DNA of 45,102 nucleotides. Source: a virus. Every line of letters starts with the position of its first letter. Position 1 is the stretch's first letter. Below the pieces are notes generated by a model. That model ran no database searches, was not told the DNA's origin, and saw nothing but the letters and a program-made list of their open reading frames with translations. Of the stretch, positions 13,339-20,794 are shown one piece after another. Location: the IMG/VR virus record IMGVR_UViG_3300023192_003309, positions 1-45,102 of that record; one strand, written 5' to 3'. The position numbers were made by a program, and so were the translations under genes.

Positions 13339-15534
13339 ATGAAGACTATCTCCCCTCTCCCTTCTCGCGTGGCCAAGAAGTGGAAGAAACTCCCGAAAGG
13401 CTGGACGGACAAGTCTGTGGAGAAATTTTGGGGAACGCTGACCGGCACGACCCCGGAGCACAAGGTCTGGGATTGCATCGACAAGATGACGAAACCCTTT
13501 GGCGACGGTGCGGGGGCTTTCTGTGGTGGGCTGGCCGACTGGCAGATGCCAGGATGGAGACAGAAGAACAAGAAAGAATCTCCCGAGGCCAGATCCGATG
13601 CCAAATCTTATTGGAAGGGCAAAATGAAGGGAAAGAAGAAGTCCTGCGCTGACCATGGAGCCTCCTCCCGAATGGCAAGCGCATCTGGACCTGTCACCAA
13701 ATTCCTCACACGCCTTCGCGGGAAGGGCAAAGGGACTTTAAACATCAACGTGCTGGAAGAAGCCCTACCGCTACTGGGGTGGTCGATCCGAAAGACAACG
13801 GCGGCCTTCCGGGTGCCCGACAATGAGAACATTGAGCCCCTTCTTGTCGCGATGCTGAAGCCCGATGGGATGTGGGGCTACCGAGGGACCAAAGAACCCC
13901 AGTACATATCCTTCAAATCCCCAGAGAGAGCAGAACGCGCCTACAGGATCTTCACGACCAAGGCAACAAAGGGCAAGCCTCCCCCCCATCCCAAGGTGGA
14001 CGAGATTTACTACCTTGAAGCCATTTACCCAGCGGAGAGAGGGTGGGGGTCTTTCGGGGGAGAGCAGTCCATTGTCGTCACTGGATGGTGGGTCGGTGTA
14101 GAAGCATACGAGGTCACCAACTCGTCGGGTGCGTCTGTTCTCCTTCCTCTCTCTCCCGATGACCGAGGACGATACCAAGATCCAATCAAGTGGAAGATGG
14201 CGAAGTTCTGGACCTGGGCCTACAAAAATGGCATCCAAGATGACGCAGCCGCATACCTCGACAGCATGGGGGCCGAAGAAGTGGCTCGGGCCACAGCCCC
14301 CGCCAGCGCACGGTCCTTGGACGGCACTGGGACGTGTCCCGCGTGCTTCAATAATGTGAAGCTGCGGCGTGGGGAGCGCATCATGCGGCATGGCTGGCAG
14401 GTACAGGGTCAACGCCAATGGGGTTCCTACGGGAACACATGGCACACTGGCCCTTGTTTCGGCACCGGCTATCTTGCTTTTGAGGTGAGCCCTGAAGGGA
14501 CGAAGGACTATCGTGACCAAGCTGTGATCCCCTACAAGAAGGGGGTGGAAAGAGAACTCGCCCGCGTGAAGCGGGGTACTGACCCCATCACAGTTGATAA
14601 AGGTCGTCGTTGGGAAAAGACACTCCAACCCGGCGACTCCGAATATGCCCGGTATCAAGACATCTCTATCAAGCAGGGAACCAAAGCTATCTCTGATCTT
14701 GAACAAGATATTCGGACCCTTGACTCTCGGATCACGGGCTGGAAGACAGCGACCCTCCCTGGAGCACGGAGGGCGAGTTCTGTTCGGGTGGCTTCACTCC
14801 ACGCTGCCTATGGTGGCAGCCCACTCATGCTTCAACCCGACTACGGCACCTCTGATGCAGAGGAGAATGAGCACCTGCTCCAACCTGACCACGATATTTC
14901 GGATGCGGCCCTTCCTCGGGGGAAAGAAGCCAAAGCCCTGACTACGGTGTGGGTGGTAGAAGATCCGACCGAGGACTCAGAGATTATCGATATGCTCTGG
15001 GGCACTTCAGATATGCAGACATTCAAGCGAGTGATGGCTGGGGGTATCCATATCAAGCGCAACTTTACTCTCCATGATGAGAAAAACAGCGCCTATAAGG
15101 ACGCTGTGTATCGCCTCAATAAGTTGTGGAAAGGTCAGATTCCTGACTGGGTTATGGCGAATGAGCGGGACGCATTTCGTAAGATGAGTCGCCAAATGAT
15201 GCGGTGGGATCAGGCCAAATCCCGGTTCCACCAAGAGTTTGAGGATGAAGCTGCCGCAGTACGGGAACGGGCCAAGAAAGATCTTCTTCGCCCCACCGCT
15301 GCTCTCTTTAAAGAGTGGATTCAGAATGGGGGGTACAAATTACCTCCTACTGAAACCCCAGAAAAACTCGCCAAAGGGTTCCTCTTGTACCTTTTCAAAG
15401 GGGGCAAAATATACAACCCGTGGCTTTTTGATAACTTCTTCAATATCTACAAACAGAACATGAAGGCTTGGGGTGTGCCAGTACGCACCGCTCACTACAT
15501 CTTGAATGGCTTGCGAGATGAACGGGTAGGGTAA
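13339..15534 (+). CDS. 731-residue multidomain protein with Cys/His metal-binding motif
   Basis: Starts at ATG 13339. No named family recognised. Residues ~1-75 contain VWDCIDKM followed by DGAGAFCGGLADWQMPGW, a short 'CxxxM...AFCxxL...W' element often seen in small phage proteins. The middle (~105-320) is mostly beta/alpha. Residues 333-373 carry CPAC (C333, C336), His351 (MRHGW), His369 and Cys373 (HTGPCFG), a probable CCHC zinc site followed by YLAFEVSPEG. The C-terminal third is helical and acidic (EDEAAAVRERAKKDLL). An Arg/Ala/His tag (SSVRVASLHAAYGG) sits near residue ~480. Codon usage drifts: the first two-thirds are more G/C-rich at third positions than the last third. It lacks a convincing ribosome site but is the only long frame over this region. 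Confidence 0.72.
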   Translation: MKTISPLPSRVAKKWKKLPKGWTDKSVEKFWGTLTGTTPEHKVWDCIDKMTKPFGDGAGAFCGGLADWQMPGWRQKNKKESPEARSDAKSYWKGKMKGKKKSCADHGASSRMASASGPVTKFLTRLRGKGKGTLNINVLEEALPLLGWSIRKTTAAFRVPDNENIEPLLVAMLKPDGMWGYRGTKEPQYISFKSPERAERAYRIFTTKATKGKPPPHPKVDEIYYLEAIYPAERGWGSFGGEQSIVVTGWWVGVEAYEVTNSSGASVLLPLSPDDRGRYQDPIKWKMAKFWTWAYKNGIQDDAAAYLDSMGAEEVARATAPASARSLDGTGTCPACFNNVKLRRGERIMRHGWQVQGQRQWGSYGNTWHTGPCFGTGYLAFEVSPEGTKDYRDQAVIPYKKGVERELARVKRGTDPITVDKGRRWEKTLQPGDSEYARYQDISIKQGTKAISDLEQDIRTLDSRITGWKTATLPGARRASSVRVASLHAAYGGSPLMLQPDYGTSDAEENEHLLQPDHDISDAALPRGKEAKALTTVWVVEDPTEDSEIIDMLWGTSDMQTFKRVMAGGIHIKRNFTLHDEKNSAYKDAVYRLNKLWKGQIPDWVMANERDAFRKMSRQMMRWDQAKSRFHQEFEDEAAAVRERAKKDLLRPTAALFKEWIQNGGYKLPPTETPEKLAKGFLLYLFKGGKIYNPWLFDNFFNIYKQNMKAWGVPVRTAHYILNGLRDERVG

Positions 15535-15563
15535 ATAAACCCCCCTCAAATGTGGAGAAAACT

Positions 15564-15737
15564 TTGTTTGATGTTCGCGTGCAGAAACAAGCGGTAGAGG
15601 CGTGGGTTCAAAAACAAGTTGAGTTACCGAGCCGGAAAGAAACCCGGCAGAAATTTCCAAAAGTTCCCCAAAGAATTATTCGTACCGTCTTGCAGTCATT
15701 ACGAGACAAAGGCTCCAACGGTGCGGCTCCCGACTAG
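15564..15737 (+). CDS. Small possible helix-turn-helix protein
   Basis: 57 residues if started at the TTG 15564 (six bases after GGAG); a GTG twelve bases upstream at 15552 would add four residues but overlap the ribosome site. The region PSRKETRQKFPKVPQRIIRT reads like two helices separated by a turn, followed by VLQSLRDKG, as in a winged helix-turn-helix. It is strongly basic. Possible small transcription factor; evidence is composition and helical pattern only. Confidence 0.45.
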   Translation: MFDVRVQKQAVEAWVQKQVELPSRKETRQKFPKVPQRIIRTVLQSLRDKGSNGAAPD

Positions 15738-15882
15738 AGAAACCCCCATCCGACAGGATTGGTGGGGAGTAGCTAAAGTTGTCATTGGAATTGTGCTTGT
15801 GATTGGGCTTACGCTAATTCCCTACTGCATGGATTCCTTAGAAGATAGTCCTGCCTCTCCCGAAAAGGAGGGGGGTCAATAA
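15721..15882 (+). CDS. Small single-span membrane protein
   Basis: 53 residues from GTG 15721, overlapping the end of the preceding frame by 17 bases. After a short basic/polar N-terminus, one hydrophobic segment spans residues ~15-37 (VAKVVIGIVLVIGLTLIPYC). A Ser/Glu/Pro-rich tail ending in EKEGGQ follows. The longer frame from 15619 lacks a ribosome site and overlaps the upstream gene. Single-span phage proteins can be spanin or superinfection components, but nothing here identifies this one. Confidence 0.5.
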   Translation: MRLPTRETPIRQDWWGVAKVVIGIVLVIGLTLIPYCMDSLEDSPASPEKEGGQ

Positions 15883-15903
15883 ATTTTATTTCCAGTAAAG
15901 ACG

Positions 15904-16119
15904 GTGATCCCGCACGATGCTGAGATGGTCATGCAGATTTTATTGGAAATGGAAGAAGTAGAAAGTTTGGTTCGGGAAGCGATGGGTAATCGTGGGACGC
16001 AAGTCCCTGATAAGGCTCTTATGCGGATTCGCCAGAACCATAAGAAAGGGACAATCCGGTTGGTTTTTACCACTCCTGAAAAAAATGGGGTTCCCGACCC
16101 CCCCTCTTCCCGTAAGTAA
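15904..16119 (+). CDS. Small helical acidic-to-basic protein
   Basis: 71 residues from GTG 15904 (weak AAAGACG upstream). The first 30 residues form an acidic helix (MVMQILLEMEEVESLVREAM) and the rest is basic (NRGTQVPDKALMRIRQ). Its frame ends 25 bases before the next gene's ATG (16145). No family recognised. The protein-like helix pattern and operon position favour a real gene, but the weak start lowers confidence. Confidence 0.45.
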   Translation: MIPHDAEMVMQILLEMEEVESLVREAMGNRGTQVPDKALMRIRQNHKKGTIRLVFTTPEKNGVPDPPSSRK

Positions 16120-16144
16120 GCCAACCAAGCAAAAAGGTGGTGCC

Positions 16145-16702
16145 ATGATAGTGCTGAATCCCTTTGTGAAAAGGCAAACCGCTGATAGCCGGTTTTCCCA
16201 CTTCACAGGAACCGACGATGAACTCGTCAGCCTTACTGAAGCGGCCTTCGCAGAAGGTACGCAAGGCTACCGTGAAGGAGTGCTGGAGATTCCTGTGAAG
16301 ATTCTTCCCGGCACCTTCTATTCCGGCGTGGTGCGCTTGGAGGCAGGGGATGCTTTGGCGGGTTCCTACGAAGCCCGTAAGGAAGGGGAAACCCCTCGCA
16401 AGACAGTCATGGCTCAAGGACGACAAAAGCTGGAGGCTGTGAGTGTCAACGTCATCGTGTATGCCTCTACCGTCTTGGCTGAGAGTGAGGAAAACACTCT
16501 CCCTGCGGAGGAAGGCAACTACGAAATCGTCAGCATCAACGCCAACCCGTTCGATGAAGATATGCCCATTGATCCCCACACCCTCATGCACAACCACTTC
16601 GGGAGCGATGGTGGAACGGCTACCGGGTTGGAGGATTCAGAATTTGTAGCGATGCTGCGTCAGTCTTTTGAGGCATGGCGAGACAAAGCCATGTGCGGAT
16701 AA
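16145..16702 (+). CDS. DUF3228 family protein
   Basis: 185 residues from ATG 16145, with AAGGTGG upstream; the longer open frame upstream is not protein-like and lacks a ribosome site. It matches the DUF3228 pattern recalled for this family. EGTQGYREGVLEIPVKILP leads into GTFYSGVVRLEAGDAL, then YEARKEGETPRKT. Later come the strand VSVNVIVYASTVLAE, the conserved YEIVSINANP, and near the end HNHFGSDGGTATG and EAWRDKAM. DUF3228 proteins occur in bacteria, plants and phages without a known function; conserved Glu, Asn and His residues suggest a binding or enzymatic site. Next to small accessory genes. Confidence 0.8.
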   Translation: MIVLNPFVKRQTADSRFSHFTGTDDELVSLTEAAFAEGTQGYREGVLEIPVKILPGTFYSGVVRLEAGDALAGSYEARKEGETPRKTVMAQGRQKLEAVSVNVIVYASTVLAESEENTLPAEEGNYEIVSINANPFDEDMPIDPHTLMHNHFGSDGGTATGLEDSEFVAMLRQSFEAWRDKAMCG

Positions 16703-16718
16703 CCACAGGAGGTCTAAA

Positions 16719-16970
16719 ATGGCTGTTCTTGGCCCGAATGGGCGTTTTGCAGATGGCACCTCTCCCTATGAGGGAGAGACTGACGAGGAAATCCGTGAAT
16801 CCATGAAGCAGGGCCGCTTCAAGGGTGGTGCGAAAGCCGTTCGCATTAGCGGGGGCTTCTTCACCGGCTCCAAGAAGGGGGATGACAATCTTCGCGACTT
16901 CTTGGGGAGCATCGGTGCATTGGGGGGTTTGGCCAAGGAAGAATACGAGGCCAACAAGAAGGGCGAGTGA
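16719..16970 (+). CDS. Small glycine-rich hypothetical protein
   Basis: 83 residues; the start is ATG 16719 with AGGAGG seven bases upstream, 16 bases after the previous stop. It contains several Gly/Lys and acidic patches (GETDEEIRESMKQGRFKGGA), then a helical C-terminus (LRDFLGSIGALGGLAKEEYE). No family recognised. Strong start and close spacing support it as an operon member behind DUF3228. After it, 16971-17124 holds no gene I can support; only a minimal five-codon frame (17107-17124) abuts the next start. Confidence 0.65.
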   Translation: MAVLGPNGRFADGTSPYEGETDEEIRESMKQGRFKGGAKAVRISGGFFTGSKKGDDNLRDFLGSIGALGGLAKEEYEANKKGE

Positions 16971-17124
16971 AAGAAGACCAAGTAAAGGGAACGAACGGGT
17001 GCAATTGGAGTGCCGACGTAAACAGGCGGTATCTCAATTCCCTATCCCTCGGCCCTCACGGGAGAAAAGGCAGTAGTTCCCCCCACTCAGCATCGAGCAG
17101 GGAGGCATGTCGGTGGTCGCATAG

Positions 17125-18057
17125 ATGCCTCACCCCTATGGGAAACCCATGAGCAATTTCTTTGTGGTTCAATATGCCTGTGTAGATGCTTCTTACGAGG
17201 TGTCACCTGACATGGTGTATGCCTCTCCCCAAGAGTTCATGGAAGCCCATGACGTGATCTTAGTGGAGGGAGAACACCGTACTTGGACCCGTGAATCAGG
17301 AGAAGTGGTCTTGGAGCCGCGCCCTATTATGGCGGTGCCCAGATTGAATCAAAAGAGTTTGCGGCATTACGTGATGGGGATCGTGGATTGTCATATTGTC
17401 ACGTCTGCTCAAATGGACCCCTCCCAAGTATCTCTCTCGTTTATGCCCGTCATGTTCGGGGCGTTGCACCCTTCTGCTGAAATACGTGTGGAAATGATGG
17501 GGTCCGAGTCCCCTCCTGAACCCCCCCAACCCCCTGAAGAACCGAAAGCCCCTGCTTATCCTTCATGTCGGGAAAAGCCTTCCCTTCCTTCTTTGGTGGC
17601 CTCTGACAGAGACATGCGCTTGAAATGGGAGTGGGACGATATCGAGGAAGAAGAGTGGAAAGCACACTTGAAGGACATTGAGGATCAGAATGAAAAGCTG
17701 CGGGACGAGTACGACAAAGCCCTAGAAAAATGGGAAGCCCACGAAGTAGGCATCGCTACCATGCGCCAAGAATATGCCGATGTTGTGGCAGCGTGGGAAA
17801 CTACCGTAAAGGATTGGGAAACACAGGATGTTCAAGTTGCTGCTGCCGAGTGGGTAGAACGACATGATCGTATTTTCTCTCTGTGGGGGAGAGATATGGG
17901 CACTCTTGCGGGGGATGTTCGGGAAGGAACCTTCCCTCGTTGTATAAACGGACACCCTTTGTTTTATGCGTGCAACATCATCCACCCGAAGGATTGGGAG
18001 CGTATTCGGGGGGCCGTCGATAAAGAAGGCGCTCGACGCAAAGAAGCGGTTGTCTGA
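17125..18057 (+). CDS. Coiled-coil hypothetical protein
   Basis: 310 residues from ATG 17125 (an in-frame ATG at 17149 is an alternative; neither has a strong ribosome site). ATG 17125 directly follows the stop of a five-codon frame (TAG-ATG) downstream of GGGAGG, so re-initiation is possible. The N-terminal ~125 residues look globular and beta-rich (YVMGIVDCHIVTSAQM). A proline-rich hinge (PPEPPQPPEEPKAP) follows. Residues ~165-250 form a long acidic/Trp-rich coiled coil (EEWKAHLKDIEDQNEKLR). A short C-terminal domain contains CINGHPLFYACNIIHP, with two Cys and two His. Function unknown; ends exactly beside the convergent HU gene. Confidence 0.65.
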   Translation: MPHPYGKPMSNFFVVQYACVDASYEVSPDMVYASPQEFMEAHDVILVEGEHRTWTRESGEVVLEPRPIMAVPRLNQKSLRHYVMGIVDCHIVTSAQMDPSQVSLSFMPVMFGALHPSAEIRVEMMGSESPPEPPQPPEEPKAPAYPSCREKPSLPSLVASDRDMRLKWEWDDIEEEEWKAHLKDIEDQNEKLRDEYDKALEKWEAHEVGIATMRQEYADVVAAWETTVKDWETQDVQVAAAEWVERHDRIFSLWGRDMGTLAGDVREGTFPRCINGHPLFYACNIIHPKDWERIRGAVDKEGARRKEAVV

Positions 18058-18336
18058 TCAGTCACCGTTCAGTGCTTTCTTGAGGGCCTTCCCGCATCGG
18101 AAAATAGGAATGTGTCGCGGGGGTACTTCAATGACGGCCCCAGTACGGGGATTCTTTCCAGTAAATCCCTTGCGGCGAGATACGGTAAAAGTACCGAAAT
18201 CCGAAATGACTACTTTCTCCCCCTCTTTCAAAGCATCCCCTATTAATTGAAACAGGATGTTGAGATAAGAGTGGGCACGGACCTTCGGGATGCCCGCTTT
18301 ACTGGCAAATTGATCTGTGAGATCGGATTTATTCAT
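18058..18336 (-). CDS. HU/IHF-family DNA-binding protein
   Basis: 92 residues. The opening MNKSDLTDQFASKAG and helices with YLNILFQLIGDALKEGEKV lead to the beta core VVISDFGTFTVSRRKGF. The DNA-binding arm contains GKNPRTGAVIEVPP. The end RHIPIFRCGKALKKAL completes the fold. This is the full HU family pattern, including the Pro in the arm tip region (KNPRTG) that intercalates DNA. HU bends DNA non-specifically; a phage-encoded copy can help genome compaction, replication or takeover. It is adjacent to tRNA-Asn on the same strand and convergent with the coiled-coil gene with no intergenic bases. It has only a weak ribosome site. Confidence 0.92.
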   Translation of the reverse strand: MNKSDLTDQFASKAGIPKVRAHSYLNILFQLIGDALKEGEKVVISDFGTFTVSRRKGFTGKNPRTGAVIEVPPRHIPIFRCGKALKKALNGD

Positions 18337-18399
18337 GATTACACCGTAAAAGGCAGTGAGGGATGCACCCTCCTTTCAGAATAGAAAAGCTATGGAAGG

Positions 18400-18472
18400 C
18401 TGGGGCGGGTGGAGTCGAACCACCAACCTTCGGGGTAACAACCCGATGCGCTGCCAATTGCGCTACACCCCA
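18400..18472 (-). tRNA. tRNA-Asn (GTT anticodon)
   Basis: On the leftward strand a 73-base cloverleaf folds cleanly. The acceptor stem is TGGGGTG/CGCCCCA with one G-T pair. The D arm is GCGC-loop-GCGC. The anticodon stem TCGGG/CCCGA has loop TTGTTAC, anticodon GTT at positions 34-36. The T arm is GGTGG/CCACC with loop TTCGACT, and the discriminator is G. The 3' CCA is not encoded (GCC then TTCC), so it must be added by host enzymes. Its only neighbours on this strand are the HU gene downstream and nothing upstream. Confidence 0.95.
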
Positions 18473-18583
18473 TCATTCTCTTCCAGTGCTTATTCTCTAT
18501 TCTATGGTGTGCAACCAAGAAGAACCCTCACCGATAAGGCGTTTATAGCTTGGTGAAGTATAGGGGTTGGAGGGTGTCTCTTT

Positions 18584-19057
18584 ATGGAGCCTTGTACGCT
18601 CACGGCTGGCGACATATCCCTGCTGGTGCAGGAACAGATACTCCCCCCAAATAAAGATGGGGTGTGGGTGTCTGAATGGCCCACTGAATGCCAACTTAAA
18701 GAAGGCACTATCATCAGGATTCCCTACAATCCTGATGAGATTGCCTCTTTGGTACGGGATCGCACCGAAACCGTAGTTGAAGAAACCATAGAAAACACAC
18801 CCATAAACGAAAGTTCGCTTTTACCCCTTGTTCTACCGGATCTCTCTCAAGCGACGGATACCGGAGAAGATTCTGAACCTCTTACTAAGGAGATCCCCAT
18901 GCCTGAAGACCAGACTGCGGAAAACACTGAATTAAATGCCCATGAAGTTCAACCATCTGACCCCTCGGGGGGTTTGGCAGGAGAACTCACTGCCCTTGCT
19001 CAAAGCACCGGAGCAGATCCAACCTTGACCATCATCATTGTTCCTGTGGAAAGCTAA
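18584..19057 (+). CDS. Acidic hypothetical protein
   Basis: 157 residues, with GGAGGG about nine bases before the ATG. A small N-terminal domain (TLTAGDISLLVQEQILPPN, then VWVSEWP) is followed by a long acidic low-complexity region rich in Glu, Thr, Asp and Pro (VVEETIENTPINESS). The C-terminal end returns to a hydrophobic strand (PTLTIIIVPVES). High acidity suggests a nucleic-acid mimic or flexible linker, but this is only composition. No family recognised. Confidence 0.55.
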   Translation: MEPCTLTAGDISLLVQEQILPPNKDGVWVSEWPTECQLKEGTIIRIPYNPDEIASLVRDRTETVVEETIENTPINESSLLPLVLPDLSQATDTGEDSEPLTKEIPMPEDQTAENTELNAHEVQPSDPSGGLAGELTALAQSTGADPTLTIIIVPVES

Positions 19058-19108
19058 AAAGAAATAGTCGTCCAATAGCTGTGGGAGGGCGTAGAAGGGG
19101 AGAACACC

Positions 19109-19213
19109 ATGAAACTCGGTATTTGGCACGAAGCCATTGTCGGCACCCCCGGTAAGGGGAGTTTAATAGTGGCCATCGCTACCTCCGCTTGTCATACCGA
19201 ACAGCCACTCTAA
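19109..19213 (+). CDS. Candidate short gene (34 residues)
   Basis: ATG 19109 with GGGGAGA seven bases upstream, an ideal ribosome binding site, encodes MKLGIWHEAIVGTPGKGS, then LIVAIATSACHTEQPL. It follows the acidic protein gene and overlaps the convergent ADP-ribosyltransferase-like gene by 35 bases. The strong start supports expression; the brevity and overlap argue against. It may be a remnant whose 3' end was cut when the leftward cassette arrived. Confidence 0.35.
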   Translation: MKLGIWHEAIVGTPGKGSLIVAIATSACHTEQPL

Positions 19214-19634
19214 CGGCAGAGGCATCTCGGATAAGTTTGGCTTTCCTCGGATCAAAGAGGACGAGCCCATCAGCCACCTTGTCGCTAATTACCCCGTCAT
19301 ACCCAAGGTCTTTCGCTGAGTTAGTCACAACCGAAGCGTACATAGGCGAGTCAGAATACTGATGAGGCTGGAATCCCATTTCTGCTTTGATCTCAGCCAT
19401 CTCTTTGCTTTGAGCATCCAACAACTTGAGATTAGAAGGAAGTGAGTAGGCAAACACTTCCCCCCCGCTCCTTTCGGCAAAGAATCGGGCCATTCCTTCA
19501 TCCCAAGTCAGGTACAAACCTCTTCCGAGGGCACCCAAACCTGACCCACCCCCAGGGCCAGATCCTTTGGCACCCCGATAGAAGATGCCTTTGTTCCTCC
19601 CGTGCAGGGAGCGGTAAAACCTCGCCTCACTCAT
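19179..19634 (-). CDS. ADP-ribosyltransferase-like protein
   Basis: 151 residues. The layout is that of ADP-ribosyltransferase (ART) folds: FYRGAK near residue 19 (the R/Y-G NAD-contacting opening), then LGRGLYLTWDEGMARFFAE at 36-53. This is the 'G-x-G-(L/I)Y-x-(T/S) ... A..FA' element that lines the NAD pocket. The strand GGEVFAYSL and SNLKLLDAQ follow. Near the end, LGYDGVIS and ADGLVLFDPRK correspond to the GYDG...(E)xVVFxP strand. The usual catalytic Glu is not evident there (Asp-Gly instead), so activity is uncertain. Phage ARTs modify host RNA polymerase or other targets. Last gene of a leftward cassette; its start overlaps the GNAT stop (ATGA). Confidence 0.6.
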   Translation of the reverse strand: MSEARFYRSLHGRNKGIFYRGAKGSGPGGGSGLGALGRGLYLTWDEGMARFFAERSGGEVFAYSLPSNLKLLDAQSKEMAEIKAEMGFQPHQYSDSPMYASVVTNSAKDLGYDGVISDKVADGLVLFDPRKAKLIRDASAVRVAVRYDKRR

Positions 19635-20197
19635 CTTCCACGTAGCCTTTCCTCTTCCACGTAGCTTTTAGGGAAACGGATCAAGGACTCACTGTAATCT
19701 TTATCCCCTTTCTTCCACCCGTAACGCTTGTACCACGACATGAGTTGGGACTTGTTCAACTGATTAGGGACATTCCCAAAGGGCTTGGCCGTCAAGTAAA
19801 TAAGGACTTTGTGTTTATCCCCCATTTCTGCAATCTGTTTAAGAACATAGGATGCCATCCCTGCGCCCTTTTTCTCGGGGGAAATAATGGCCTTGAACCA
19901 GATCGCGTCTTCCCTATCCCATTTCCGAGCCTCCATATCCGTGAGGATAATGGGCATCTCCCCCCCTTCATTATTCCTGAAGGACCAACCCCGAGTGTGC
20001 CGGTCCATGGGGTTCTGCCAAGTGCGCCCCTGATACTGAGACATGAACCCACTTGGGGATGCAGTTCTGTTGGGGTCTAGGCCAAACCATCGAGCAACCC
20101 TCTTGGCGCTCGGTTCCGAATCTTCCAGCAGATCCAGAATCTCAGGACTTACTCTCTGCCGTTTCTTTTGGAGCTTGGTAAAAATAGGGCGCATCAT
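19631..20197 (-). CDS. GNAT-family N-acetyltransferase
   Basis: 188 residues from ATG 20197, whose ATG overlaps the upstream gene's TGA, so the two are coupled. Residues ~1-80 are a helical leader specific to this protein. The GNAT core appears at ~98-185. The strand AIWFKAIISPEKKGAGMAS contains the acetyl-CoA pyrophosphate loop (Q/R-x-x-G-x-G/A, here KKGAGMA at 109-115). The helix SYVLKQIAEMGDKHKVLIYL and the C-terminal strand pair LMSWYKRYGW/SLIRFPKS complete it. It may acetylate host proteins or toxins. Middle gene of the leftward three-gene cassette. Confidence 0.72.
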   Translation of the reverse strand: MMRPIFTKLQKKRQRVSPEILDLLEDSEPSAKRVARWFGLDPNRTASPSGFMSQYQGRTWQNPMDRHTRGWSFRNNEGGEMPIILTDMEARKWDREDAIWFKAIISPEKKGAGMASYVLKQIAEMGDKHKVLIYLTAKPFGNVPNQLNKSQLMSWYKRYGWKKGDKDYSESLIRFPKSYVEEERLRGR

Positions 20198-20577
20198 AAC
20201 CCCGTCGAGGTGCGGAGATCCCACGGACCCCAATGCTCATGCTGCATTACCTTCCGACGAAATTCCTCCGGCTTATAAACATGCATGTTGTTGTTTTTCT
20301 TGATTTGGCCCAAATTGTAGTAGACCTCTTTGGGTATTTTCACGTTTTTTCCGTTGGAAACATCAATCACGGTGTTGCCATCTTCCACCCAAGCATGGCC
20401 ATACTTGACCCCCTCCAATGGCCCTTGACCCGTCACTTCACCATGAACCAAACGAAGGTTTTTGTCTTTGCCTGGAAACAGCGCCCGGTCCATGAAGTAC
20501 CGCCCATTGGTTTCATAGCAATCTCCCACTGAACCTGCGGTGCGGTTGGAAAAGGGGTCGGGGGTGTCAGAAAGCAT
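20194..20577 (-). CDS. Possible cysteine hydrolase (papain/transglutaminase-like triad)
   Basis: 127 residues; ATG 20577 has only a weak ribosome site. It opens with GDCYETNGRYFM, placing Cys20 at the N-terminus of a helix. It then has KYGHAWVEDGNTVIDVSNG, with His61 and Asp72 in adjacent strands. That Cys-His-Asp order is shared by papain-like and transglutaminase-like hydrolases. The closing HEHWGPWDLRTSTG looks conserved. The assignment is a fold-level guess; it might bind rather than cleave. First gene of the leftward cassette with GNAT and ART-like genes. Upstream, 20578-20794 is an intergenic, AT-rich stretch with no supported gene. Confidence 0.5.
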   Translation of the reverse strand: MLSDTPDPFSNRTAGSVGDCYETNGRYFMDRALFPGKDKNLRLVHGEVTGQGPLEGVKYGHAWVEDGNTVIDVSNGKNVKIPKEVYYNLGQIKKNNNMHVYKPEEFRRKVMQHEHWGPWDLRTSTGL

Positions 20578-20794
20578 TGAAACAGCGCCTCTGGAACAGG
20601 GAATCCCATAAACAAGCCACCGCCCCCACCTCTTACCCGAGCTATTTTGCAGCCTAATTTAGAGAAAATACAGTATGTAGTTGGGCTTTCAGAGAGGGGG
20701 GTGCAAAGAGTCTCCGAACGTGGTACTCCACCTAAGCAGGAATCGGAAGGCCAGCATTTTACCGACAGCCTCGCTGAATACTGGAGGTGAGAAG

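Noticed and set aside
13771-14706. Leftward 311-residue frame opposite the 731-residue gene
   Set aside because: It lies wholly antisense to a longer frame, has no ribosome binding site and a Pro/Arg/Ser/Gly-rich composition typical of an antisense shadow.
16967-17124. Rightward 61-residue frame overlapping the small glycine-rich gene
   Set aside because: No ribosome site, low-complexity shadow composition, and it ends inside the coiled-coil gene.
20681-20794. Upstream extension of the gene starting at 20795
   Set aside because: The extension lacks a ribosome site and is not protein-like, whereas GGAGGTGA stands directly before the ATG at 20795.
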